Origin: Cyclobacteriaceae bacterium
Lineage (GTDB): Bacteria; Bacteroidota; Bacteroidia; Cytophagales; Cyclobacteriaceae
Direction of reading: 5' to 3'
NCBI GenBank assembly: GCA_016787665.1
Contig: JAEUUC010000002.1
Location: 246,988-310,987, forward strand
Length of the DNA stretch: 64,000 nucleotides
Below the pieces are notes generated by a model, which was given only the letters and a program-made list of their open reading frames with translations, searched no databases and was not told the DNA's origin. The position numbers and the translations under genes were made by a program. Shown in pieces: positions 52,399 to 60,067 of this stretch. The stretch's first letter is position 1; every line of letters begins with the position of its first letter.

Positions 52399-54777
52399 TT
52401 AGTCTTCGTAGTAACCCTGCCCCTCTTTTTTCCTTTTTCCATACCCGTAACCATAGGCATAACCATAGTGGTAGGCGTAGCCCTGGCCGTAGCCATACCC
52501 GAGGCCGGACTTGTAGATATCATTCAGCAACACGCTAATGCTCTTGATCTTGCCGGAGCGGTAATATTCATCGATACTGGAAATGAACTGCTTGGGTGAA
52601 AAATTCTGTCGGAGTACAAAAACCGTATGGTTAACATACTTGGATATGATAAAGGCATCGGTGACCAAGGCTAATGGTGGCGTGTCGATAATGACAAAGT
52701 CAAACTGCTCCAACGCCTGCCGAACAAACAACTCGAAACGATCGGTCATCAGCAACTCCGATGGGTTCGGTGGCACCGGCCCTCCGCTGACCAGGAAGAG
52801 ATTTTCAATTTCCGTGGTTTGCACCACTTCGTCAAACTGATTGATGCCAGATAAAAAGGTGCTCAGCCCCACGGTATTTGTCCGCTTAAAATCTTCGAAA
52901 ATTTTTGGCCTGCGCATGTCGGCTCCGACAATGAGTGTTTTCTTACCGGAAAGGGCGAAGACGGTGGATAAGTTGATGGTGGTGAATGTTTTACCCTCTC
53001 CGCTGATGGAACTGCTGACCATAAACACCTGTCGGGATTTTCCGCCCGTGAAGTAATTGAGGTTCGACCGCATGGCCCGGAACGACTCGGCCACCCCCGA
53101 TTTTGGGCGTTCCAGCACGATGAGGTTACCGGGCGAAACGTTGTGTCCCACGCCCCCAAGGAAGGGAATGGAGGACATTTTGTCGATATCTTCTTTCGAT
53201 TGAACCTTGCTATTGCTGATCTCAAACAAAACGAAAAAGACAAAAGGTACCAGCAATCCTACAGCGGTGGCGATCGCGTAGTTTTGCCCGGGATTAGGTG
53301 CAATGGCACTCCCCCGCATGGCAGGGTTTACGGGAATGATATCTGAGGTGTTGGAGGCCTCTGAAATGCTGGCTTCGGATAATTTTTGCATCAGGAACAC
53401 ATACAGGTTCTCCAGCAACGCATAGTTGCGTTGCACCCCGATCAACTGCCGCTCAGATGCGGGTAACAGGCTCAACTGCCGTTCGGTGTCGCGGAGTTGC
53501 TTTTGCAGGAAGTTCATCTTAATCGCATCAGTTGACCGTAACGTACGAACGGCCTCGCTCACATCCTTTTTGAGCTGTCCGATCTGATCCATTCGCTCCG
53601 TCAACAGGGGATTTTTTACCCCTTCGGGGCTTCGGTACAGTTTCATCTCGCCCTGCAGCTCCACCATGCGGGTAATAACGCCTGTGAGAATAGGATCGGT
53701 GATACCCATTGAACTCGGCAGAATGATTTGATCCAACTCGCCTGCCCCGCCCCGCAGATATTCTTCGACATACGAGAAGTAGTTTTGGCGAATGAGCAGC
53801 TCAGCCTTTTGAATTTCAAAGGTTTCCAATTTCGTGTAGAGCCGTTGGGCCTCTGCGCTCATGTCTTTCACCCGGCTGCTGTTGCCAAAGCGCTCCAACT
53901 GGAACTCCACTGTGCGCAGGGAATCCTTAATCTCGGCCAACTGTCGGGAGATGAATTTAACCGTGCGGGTAGCGGCCTCGTTCTTTTTCACCAGATCCAG
54001 ATCGCGATAGGTAGCCACAAGAGCATTCAGGAAGTCAATTTCCTTGTCGGGCAGCGAACCGGTGAGGCGGAGATTGATGATTCCGGCACCAACTTCAGCC
54101 CATTTCACTTCCAAACGACCGATGTAACTGCCGGCAACCGAAGTCGGGTTTTGTATCAGCAAGATCAAGGGAACCCCAATCGTGCCATTGGCCTTCGTTC
54201 CGGGAACGCGCTCAATGCATAAATGGAAACCCTGATAATGAATGGAGTCACCAAAGTGAAAAACGGGCGCCTCGGCCGACTCATCACGGGGGTAGTCGGA
54301 CAACTGGAATCGATGTTCATCGAGCATCAGGAACGAAATTTGTCCGGATTTCGATTCGTCAGGCTTGCACCAAATCGCCCTCATGGGCAGTGTACCGTAA
54401 ATCTCGCTAGTGACTACATAGCCCTCCTGCAAAAAGGACAAGTGGAAGTTCAAGTCGCGAATTACCTGCTCAACCAACGGAAACGACTTGATGATGTAGG
54501 GTTCGTTGAGATAATTCCGGTAGGGGTCAATCAGCGCATTTTTATACAGCAACTCAGCTCCCCCGGTTTCCTGGACTTCACGAATCAGCACGGATGCCGA
54601 AACGGTATACACTTTCTTGGAATACCGGTTTTTATAAAACGCAACCGCGAGCGTGGCTGCCAGGAAGATCACCACCACATACCAAAACCGAATGGCCCGG
54701 GAGAGTACGCGTTTGAAATCGAGCGTGAACCCCTGCGGGGCGGAATCCGAGACAGACTCAAAGGGAGATTCAGCCAT
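52399..54777 (-). CDS. wzc: polysaccharide co-polymerase / BY-type tyrosine autokinase (Wzc-like)
   Basis: 792 residues in one chain. N-terminal Wzz domain with membrane helix 1 (FWYVVVIFLAATLAVAFY, near 35), coiled-coil periplasmic part, helix 2 near 500-520, then a BY-kinase domain: Walker A SSSISGEGKTFTTINLS near 590, A' motif TLIVGADMRRP (Gly where Asp-rich LLIDAD is usual) and Walker B FDFVIIDTPPLALVTDA. The last 35 residues hold 11 tyrosines in G-Y pairs, the expected autophosphorylation cluster. It would control chain length and export together with Wza. No phosphatase gene is in the window. Its ATG overlaps the wza stop as TAATG. Confidence 0.93.
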   Translation of the reverse strand: MAESPFESVSDSAPQGFTLDFKRVLSRAIRFWYVVVIFLAATLAVAFYKNRYSKKVYTVSASVLIREVQETGGAELLYKNALIDPYRNYLNEPYIIKSFPLVEQVIRDLNFHLSFLQEGYVVTSEIYGTLPMRAIWCKPDESKSGQISFLMLDEHRFQLSDYPRDESAEAPVFHFGDSIHYQGFHLCIERVPGTKANGTIGVPLILLIQNPTSVAGSYIGRLEVKWAEVGAGIINLRLTGSLPDKEIDFLNALVATYRDLDLVKKNEAATRTVKFISRQLAEIKDSLRTVEFQLERFGNSSRVKDMSAEAQRLYTKLETFEIQKAELLIRQNYFSYVEEYLRGGAGELDQIILPSSMGITDPILTGVITRMVELQGEMKLYRSPEGVKNPLLTERMDQIGQLKKDVSEAVRTLRSTDAIKMNFLQKQLRDTERQLSLLPASERQLIGVQRNYALLENLYVFLMQKLSEASISEASNTSDIIPVNPAMRGSAIAPNPGQNYAIATAVGLLVPFVFFVLFEISNSKVQSKEDIDKMSSIPFLGGVGHNVSPGNLIVLERPKSGVAESFRAMRSNLNYFTGGKSRQVFMVSSSISGEGKTFTTINLSTVFALSGKKTLIVGADMRRPKIFEDFKRTNTVGLSTFLSGINQFDEVVQTTEIENLFLVSGGPVPPNPSELLMTDRFELFVRQALEQFDFVIIDTPPLALVTDAFIISKYVNHTVFVLRQNFSPKQFISSIDEYYRSGKIKSISVLLNDIYKSGLGYGYGQGYAYHYGYAYGYGYGKRKKEGQGYYED

Positions 54778-55592
54778 TAGTTATTATTAAACAGCGAGAT
54801 CGTGATGAGTAATAAGGACAGGGACGAGAGCACCAACGAAAGGTTCTGCCCGAAGTACTGACGGTAGGGTCTTTGACGAAGTGCGGGAACGATCAAAATG
54901 TCATTCTGGTAAACAAAATATTCGGGCTTGTTCACCATGTTTTCATCGAGCAAATTAAGGTACCGAACTTCCGTCTTCCCGTTAATCTGTCGGATCAACT
55001 TGATATTACGTTTGTCGGCCAGGTCTTTGAGGCCACCGGCCAGACCAATGGCCTCCACGTAGCTGACCCGGTTATTCTGAAGCACCACCGTGCCTTCCCG
55101 GTTTGCCTCGCCCAGAATGGTGAACCGGAAATTAATCAACCTGACTTTCACCACCGGTGACTCCAGGTACTGGTCAGCCAATTGCTGCAAACGCTCCTGA
55201 ATCTCGTACACCGTATACCCCGCAACTTTCACTTTGCCGATTACCGGATAAACGATTTCCCCATTTGGATCGACCAACTCGCCAATAAGCAACGCACCCC
55301 CCTGAGCCAGGTTCATGTTTTGCTGTTGTTGCATCATCATGTTCCGGTTAAAGATGTCGTATTCCTGAGGAGTCAGGCTTTCAAACCGCACCGATAAAAT
55401 ATCTTCAGGCTGAATCCGGTATTCGTAGTCCGGCAAATCGTATGTTCGCATGAGCGAATCTTTGGGCAGGTCTTTGACGTTGACGTCATCCTTTTGCAAA
55501 TACACGTACTTTTTATTGGTAACACAGGAACTCAACAGGGCTGCAGCAAAGACCAGAAGAATCAAATTTTGGGCGATTCGCGAAATTGACAT
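54777..55592 (-). CDS. wza: polysaccharide export outer-membrane lipoprotein (Wza/BexD-like)
   Basis: 271 residues from ATG 55592, with signal peptide and lipobox (AALLSSC, Cys near 22). Poly_export domain: YRIQPEDILSVRFESLTPQE, PNGEIVYPVIGKVKVAGYTV near 120, SLBB-like loop IGLAGGLKDLADKRNIKLIR near 190. A C-terminal hydrophobic helix (LSLVLSSLSLLLITISLF) is the outer-membrane-spanning segment. The frame extends to a GTG at 55634, but that would spoil the lipoprotein signal. Anchored in the outer membrane as an octameric channel in this family. Confidence 0.93.
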   Translation of the reverse strand: MSISRIAQNLILLVFAAALLSSCVTNKKYVYLQKDDVNVKDLPKDSLMRTYDLPDYEYRIQPEDILSVRFESLTPQEYDIFNRNMMMQQQQNMNLAQGGALLIGELVDPNGEIVYPVIGKVKVAGYTVYEIQERLQQLADQYLESPVVKVRLINFRFTILGEANREGTVVLQNNRVSYVEAIGLAGGLKDLADKRNIKLIRQINGKTEVRYLNLLDENMVNKPEYFVYQNDILIVPALRQRPYRQYFGQNLSLVLSSLSLLLITISLFNNN

Positions 55593-55595
55593 TCT

Positions 55596-55604
55596 ACAAA
55601 AGTA
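55596..55604 (-). promoter_or_regulatory. possible -7 box in front of wza
   Basis: On the minus strand the sequence TTTACTTTTGTAGA precedes the wza ATG, and TACTTTTG matches TAnnTTTG exactly. No TTG lies at the expected distance upstream and the ATG is only four bases away, so the transcript would be almost leaderless. Weak candidate only. Confidence 0.2.
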
Positions 55605-55688
55605 AAAAAATTGGCAACAGGTAGGGTTATTCACAGCTCCGCCTCCTCAGTCCCAGTGAGTCTTTTAAAAAACATCGTTCTCCCCCTC

Positions 55689-56216
55689 CTACTCCTCGCC
55701 CCAAACCAGCAACAAACGGCCAAGCGATGGTCGTTGGGCCGCAAACTCCTGTTCGCCCCACGTGGCTACCCGTATGTTGCGCTGAATGAGTGTCTTGGCC
55801 CGGGCCACCAGTTGCTGGAGGTAGTCTTCATTTACCCGGCCAACCAGCACCACTTCAATGGTACCGGTATCCTTGCCCTCGGCATAGTCGCCCGCGATGT
55901 ACGCGGCTTTCACATCGCCTAGCTTCACCACGATTTTTTCAACAATGGTGTCCAGGCCGAGATACTTATGCACTACGCTGCGGAGCTCTTTGTATAAGGG
56001 ATGACTGGTGTTAGCCCGGTATTGTATTGTGCGGCCCTCTTCGGACGAGACCAGGTAACCCGCCTTGGAGAGGTTGTTCAACTCGTGCCGGATGGCATTG
56101 GTGCTCTCGCCAAACTCCTCGGCCAGGCCCCGCAGGTAGGCGGAGGACGTGCCGTTGGTGAAGAACTTCAGTAGCATCTTCACGCGGGTTTTGGACGTGA
56201 TCAGGGCGTCTAACAC
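55689..56216 (-). CDS. winged-helix transcriptional regulator with nucleotidyltransferase-like C-terminal domain
   Basis: 175 residues, GTG start at 56216. Residues 1-85 form a winged helix of the ArsR/MarR type: FTNGTSSAYLRGLAEEFGES and NAIRHELNNLSKAGYLVSSE (recognition helix), then a wing GRTIQYRANTSHPLY. The C-terminal ~90 residues (VKAAYIAGDYAEGKDTG, IEVVLVGRVNEDYLQQLV) have the strand/helix pattern of a minimal nucleotidyltransferase-like fold without a clear catalytic G-S pair. It lies between upxY and wza. A 17-base palindrome directly upstream (56245-56261) is a candidate operator. Probably controls the export genes; the direction of regulation is unknown. Confidence 0.8.
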   Translation of the reverse strand: MLDALITSKTRVKMLLKFFTNGTSSAYLRGLAEEFGESTNAIRHELNNLSKAGYLVSSEEGRTIQYRANTSHPLYKELRSVVHKYLGLDTIVEKIVVKLGDVKAAYIAGDYAEGKDTGTIEVVLVGRVNEDYLQQLVARAKTLIQRNIRVATWGEQEFAAQRPSLGRLLLVWGEE

Positions 56217-56218
56217 GG

Positions 56219-56230
56219 CTTAAATTTAAG
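56219..56230. promoter_or_regulatory. 12-base AT palindrome before the regulator gene
   Basis: CTTAAATTTAAG reads the same on both strands and lies a few bases upstream of the regulator's GTG start. It could be a second half of an operator with the palindrome at 56245-56261, but AT-only palindromes of this size are not rare. Confidence 0.25.
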
Positions 56231-56244
56231 GCGAAGATTTGAAT

Positions 56245-56261
56245 GAGTAAAATTTTTACTC
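56245..56261. promoter_or_regulatory. 17-base palindrome, candidate operator of the winged-helix regulator
   Basis: GAGTAAAA and TTTTACTC form perfect 8-base arms around one T. The site sits in the 65-base gap between upxY and the winged-helix regulator, about 29 bases upstream of the latter's start. The GC content is too low and the T-run too short for a terminator, so a dimeric regulator site is the better reading. Confidence 0.5.
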
Positions 56262-56281
56262 GGTAAATACCGGACATGCGG

Positions 56282-56788
56282 TTAAGGTAACTTCTTCATC
56301 AGCCCCGCCTCCAACGTCACCCGAATTGACTGGCCGATGGAATCCAGGGCTACCACAAACCGATTGCCCTCCGCAGTGGCCATCAGTTTGCCAAACATGC
56401 CCCGAAGCGGGCCATCCACCACTTGCACCGGATCACCGGTTTCGAGTTTCTCGAGCGGTTGGGTCTCCAACAACAGACCGGATGTAAGGAAACGCTGGAT
56501 GGTCCCCAATTCCTGAGGATGAAGGATGGCCGGTTTACCATTGTGGCGAATGTTCCAGGCCACGCCCGGCACCTGTAAGACATCGGCAACCCGCGCTTCT
56601 TCTACATGTACGAAGATGTAGGAGTTAAACAGGGGTACTTCCACTTTCTTTTTGCGGTCACTCCATTGGCGTAACACTTTCTGCAGGGGCAGAAAGGGTT
56701 CAAAACCAAACCGCACCAGAAGATCATTCACTTTCTTCTCCTGCCGGCTTTTGGTGTAGAACACAAACCACTTTTTTTCCAGGCTCAT
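56282..56788 (-). CDS. upxY: UpxY/NusG-like transcription antiterminator
   Basis: 168 residues. NGN domain: WFVFYTKSRQEKKVNDLLVR near 7, GFEPFLPLQKVLRQWSDRKK, and VEVPLFNSYIFVHVEE near 50. The KOW motif follows (LETGDPVQVVDGPLRGMFGK near 120). Locus-specific NusG paralogues (UpxY, RfaH) let RNA polymerase read through long polysaccharide operons. It is the fourth gene of the run from fcl and overlaps the aminotransferase stop by 4 bases as ATGA. It probably acts on the ~55 kb of minus-strand genes downstream. Confidence 0.92.
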   Translation of the reverse strand: MSLEKKWFVFYTKSRQEKKVNDLLVRFGFEPFLPLQKVLRQWSDRKKKVEVPLFNSYIFVHVEEARVADVLQVPGVAWNIRHNGKPAILHPQELGTIQRFLTSGLLLETQPLEKLETGDPVQVVDGPLRGMFGKLMATAEGNRFVVALDSIGQSIRVTLEAGLMKKLP

Positions 56789-57897
56789 ACCTGAACTTGA
56801 TTTACTGCGCGGATGATCTTTTCCTGCTGATGGTCGGTAAGCGCGGTGTTCAGCGGCAAGCTGATGACGGTACGATGGATTTCCTCCGTGATCGGCAGTG
56901 ACAACTTACTCCAGTCAGCCAGCGCCAACTGCCGGTGGGGCGGCACGGGGTAATGCACCATCGTGCCAATGCCCTGTACGGCCAAGGCTTCCCGGAACTG
57001 GTCGCGTTTTTCGTGCCGGATAACGAACAGGTGCCACACGTGATCGCGCACTACGGTGGGCAATACCACTTGCGGATTTTTGATTTCCGCCAGATAGCGG
57101 GCCGCAAGCGTTTGCCTGCGCTCGTTATCCAGGTCGAGCCGCTTCAATTTCACCCGCAACACGGCTGCCTGCAGTTCATCGAGACGTGAATTGAAGCCCG
57201 GCCATTGAAACTGATCGCGCTCAACCGAACCATAATTGCCCAGGGCGCGAACGAGCTGGGCCAATTCCGGATCCCGCGTGGTTACTGCTCCGCCATCACC
57301 CAGTGCGCCCAAATTCTTTGTGGGGTAAAAACTGTGGGCGGCCGCATCACCCAACGATCCGGTACGCTCACCTGGTTTGCCACAACCGGCCGCTTGTGCG
57401 TTATCCTCGATCAACAATAATTTATGTATCCGGGCCAGATCAAGAACTCGTTGGTCAATCGCCTTTTGCCCGTAGAGATGCACGACCACCATGGCCTTGG
57501 TATTGGAGGTCAGCTGCTTTTCGGCATGGCTGGGATTCATCAGAAAACTGTCGGTATCCGGTTCAACGGGTACCGGGCGCAAGCCGCTTTGCTTTACCGC
57601 CAGAATGGTAGCCATGTGGGTGCAGGCCGGAACCAGCACCTCATCGCCCGGGCGCAACCGACCGAGTGAAAGGTAAGCCTGAAAAATCAGGTGCAGCGCA
57701 TCGAATCCATTGCCCACACCCACGGCAGACCGGCAACCGATAAACCGGGCGTAATCATCTTCAAAGGCTTCCCCTTCCGGACCTCGCACATAGTGACCTC
57801 GTTCCGTCACCCGCACTATAGCAGCTGTCAGTTCCTCACCATAGGAAGCGTTCACTTCCCTTAAATCCAGAAATGGAATCTGCTCAATTGCCGGCAT
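56785..57897 (-). CDS. DegT/DnrJ/EryC1 aminotransferase, FdtB-like
   Basis: 370 residues. VGNGFDALHLIFQAYLS is the loop typical of FdtB/QdtB enzymes, which aminate 3-keto-6-deoxy sugars. LLIEDNAQAAGCG gives the PLP-ring Asp and HSFYPTKNLGALGDGGA the Schiff-base Lys. The upstream neighbours are gmd and fcl, so a GDP- or dTDP-linked 6-deoxy sugar is plausible. The 3,4-keto isomerase (FdtA) that an FdtB substrate requires is not seen in the window. It overlaps gmd as TAATG and upxY as ATGA. Substrate not settled. Confidence 0.83.
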   Translation of the reverse strand: MPAIEQIPFLDLREVNASYGEELTAAIVRVTERGHYVRGPEGEAFEDDYARFIGCRSAVGVGNGFDALHLIFQAYLSLGRLRPGDEVLVPACTHMATILAVKQSGLRPVPVEPDTDSFLMNPSHAEKQLTSNTKAMVVVHLYGQKAIDQRVLDLARIHKLLLIEDNAQAAGCGKPGERTGSLGDAAAHSFYPTKNLGALGDGGAVTTRDPELAQLVRALGNYGSVERDQFQWPGFNSRLDELQAAVLRVKLKRLDLDNERRQTLAARYLAEIKNPQVVLPTVVRDHVWHLFVIRHEKRDQFREALAVQGIGTMVHYPVPPHRQLALADWSKLSLPITEEIHRTVISLPLNTALTDHQQEKIIRAVNQVQV

Positions 57898-59015
57898 TAC
57901 TCATGATACTGAAACACGCGGAACCCGCCCTCACGCAGGTGGGTTTCCCTGCGCATAAGCCGAAGATCGGCCGCGACCATTTCTTTAATGAGTGCGTTCA
58001 GGTCGTACCCGGGTTTCCAATTTAATTTCGTCCGGGCCTTGGTGGCATCGCCCAGCAACAAATCGACCTCCGTTGGGCGGAAATAGCGCTCATCGATGGC
58101 CACCACCTGATCTCCCGGTTTCAAAACATTTTCCTCCACGGTGTCATCCACCTTTTCCACCACGCCCACTTCGGAGACACCCTGCCCCCGGAAACCCAGG
58201 GTGACACCCAATTCCGCGAATGCGCGAATCAGAAATTCGCGCACAGAGGTGGTGATGCCGGTGGCGATCACGTAATCGTCCGGCTGCGGCTGCTGCAAAA
58301 TCAGGTACATGGCCTCGATGTAATCGCGGGCATGTCCCCAGTCGCGCTTGGAGTCGAGATTGCCGAGGTACAGTTTCTTTTGAAGGCCAAGAGCAATGCG
58401 GGCAACACCGCGTGTGATCTTGCGTGATACGAACGTCTCGCCCCGCAACGGGGATTCATGATTGAACAGAATGCCATTGCAGGCATATAGGTTGTACGCT
58501 TCACGGTAGTTAACCGTGATCCAATACGCATAAAGTTTGGCTACGCCATAGGGCGAACGCGGATAAAAAGGCGTTGACTCGCGCTGCGGTGTTTCGCGCA
58601 CTCTGCCATACAACTCGGAGGTAGACGCCTGATAGATCCGGGTCCGCTCCGACATACCCAACAGGCGCACCGCTTCCAGTACCCGTAGCGTGCCAATGCC
58701 ATCGGTGTTGGCCACGTATTCCGGCATTTCAAAGCTGACGCGCACGTGGCTCATCGCGGCCAGGTTATAGATTTCATCGGGCTGTGTCTCCTGGATAATG
58801 CGCGTGATGTTCATCGAATCGGTTAGATCACCATAATGAAGCTTCAGCCTGGGTGAGGGATCGTGAGGATCCTGATACAAATGATCAATCCGCTCGGTGT
58901 TAAAGAGGGACGACCTCCGCTTAAGTCCGTGGACGGTATAGCCATTCTTTAAGAGAAACTCGGCCAGGTAGGCTCCATCCTGACCGGTGATACCGGTAAT
59001 TAAGGCTGTCTTCAT
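57897..59015 (-). CDS. gmd: GDP-mannose 4,6-dehydratase
   Basis: 372 residues. Extended SDR with [20 protein letters not shown] at the N-terminus (glycine motif), [18 protein letters not shown] (hallmark of Gmd), YNLAAMSHV, catalytic [14 protein letters not shown] and [11 protein letters not shown] (Tyr, Lys), then [20 protein letters not shown]. Makes GDP-4-keto-6-deoxymannose, the precursor of GDP-L-fucose, perosamine and others. Next gene (fcl) is 21 bases upstream. The product can feed both the GDP-fucose and amino-sugar branches of this locus. Confidence 0.97.
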   Translation of the reverse strand: MKTALITGITGQDGAYLAEFLLKNGYTVHGLKRRSSLFNTERIDHLYQDPHDPSPRLKLHYGDLTDSMNITRIIQETQPDEIYNLAAMSHVRVSFEMPEYVANTDGIGTLRVLEAVRLLGMSERTRIYQASTSELYGRVRETPQRESTPFYPRSPYGVAKLYAYWITVNYREAYNLYACNGILFNHESPLRGETFVSRKITRGVARIALGLQKKLYLGNLDSKRDWGHARDYIEAMYLILQQPQPDDYVIATGITTSVREFLIRAFAELGVTLGFRGQGVSEVGVVEKVDDTVEENVLKPGDQVVAIDERYFRPTEVDLLLGDATKARTKLNWKPGYDLNALIKEMVAADLRLMRRETHLREGGFRVFQYHE

Positions 59016-59036
59016 CCGCTGTGATTTACAGTTATG

Positions 59037-59987
59037 CTACGCTTTTACTTTTACTTCTTTTAACTCGTGGCGGTGCTCCAAAAACCACTGATAGGTGCTC
59101 GTCAATCCGGCCTCAAGCGAAATGGAATACTGCCAACCCAGGGCCGATAGTTTACTAACATCCATGAGTTTGCGCGGAGTGCCATCCGGTTTTGACGAAT
59201 CCCATTGAATCTCGCCCTGGTGGCCCACTGTCTTTTGCACGCGCTCGGCCAGTTCGCGAATGGGCAAGTCGTGGCCAACCCCTACGTTGTATAAATGCTC
59301 CGGCATTGTGCGTTCGGCAACGAATGCCACCGCAGCTGCCAGATCATCTACATGCAAAAACTCGCGCAACGGAGAGCCACTGCCCCACAGCACCACCGGC
59401 ACATGCCCGTTGACTTTTGCTTCGTGAAACTTGCGGATCATGGCCGGCAACACATGAGACGTCTGCAAATCAAAATTATCGAACGGGCCGTAGAGGTTCG
59501 TTGGCATCAGGCTGACATAATCGACCTGATACTGGTGCCGCAGTGCCTCAACGGCCTTGACACCTGAAATCTTGGCCACCGCATACCATTGGTTGGTCTC
59601 CTCCAGCGCACCCGTCAACATACATTCCTCGCGCAGGGGTTGAGGAGCATGCTTTGGATAGATGCAGGAACTGCCCAGGAAAATAAATTTGGGCACCCCG
59701 GCCTCGTGGCTCGCGCTCAGCAAGTTGTTTTGAATCAACAGGTTATCCATCAGGAACTGATACGGATAGGTGGCATTCGCCAAGATTCCGCCTACACGGG
59801 CGGCCGCATCGATGATGATATCCGGTCGCTCGGCAAAAATGAAATCCCGGACTGACTTCTGGTTCCGCAAGTCAAGTTCAGCGCTGGTCCTGCCAACCAG
59901 TTGGTACCGGTTGTCGCCCGACAACCTGCGCCAAATGGCAGAGCCCACCATACCGCGATGCCCTGCGATGTAAACCTTGATGGCCAT
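59037..59987 (-). CDS. fcl: GDP-L-fucose synthase
   Basis: 316 residues from ATG 59987 (MAIKVYIAGHRGMVGSAIWR); the frame extends to 60050 but overlaps the divergent penicillin-acylase region. Extended SDR: AGHRGMVGSA, FLGSSCIYPKHAPQPL, YAVAKISGVKAVEALR (Tyr, Lys), MPTNLYGPFDNFDLQTSHVL. Epimerises and reduces the Gmd product to GDP-fucose. First gene of the minus-strand polysaccharide run, so the main promoter should be in the 80-base gap to the divergent gene. TACTTTTG at 59996-60003 is a possible -7 box, close to the start. Confidence 0.96.
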   Translation of the reverse strand: MAIKVYIAGHRGMVGSAIWRRLSGDNRYQLVGRTSAELDLRNQKSVRDFIFAERPDIIIDAAARVGGILANATYPYQFLMDNLLIQNNLLSASHEAGVPKFIFLGSSCIYPKHAPQPLREECMLTGALEETNQWYAVAKISGVKAVEALRHQYQVDYVSLMPTNLYGPFDNFDLQTSHVLPAMIRKFHEAKVNGHVPVVLWGSGSPLREFLHVDDLAAAVAFVAERTMPEHLYNVGVGHDLPIRELAERVQKTVGHQGEIQWDSSKPDGTPRKLMDVSKLSALGWQYSISLEAGLTSTYQWFLEHRHELKEVKVKA

Positions 59988-59995
59988 AGTGCCGG

Positions 59996-60003
59996 CAAAA
60001 GTA
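59996..60003 (-). promoter_or_regulatory. possible -7 box for the fcl-headed operon
   Basis: TACTTTTG on the minus strand matches TAnnTTTG, with a TTTC about 20 bases upstream (one mismatch to TTTG). It lies eight bases before the fcl ATG. The gap between fcl and the divergent gene is only 80 bases, so a promoter for ~60 kb of genes has few other places to be; still weak. Confidence 0.25.
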
Positions 60004-60067
60004 CCAACATTACCCGGTTGCGGGAAATTTGCTTTCGCGTGTGTCGGCAAACCCGTACACTTGCCAA

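Noticed and set aside
60029..60067. Upstream in-frame extension of the penicillin-acylase gene
   Set aside because: It would place 13 extra residues before a good signal segment, inside the short divergent promoter region.
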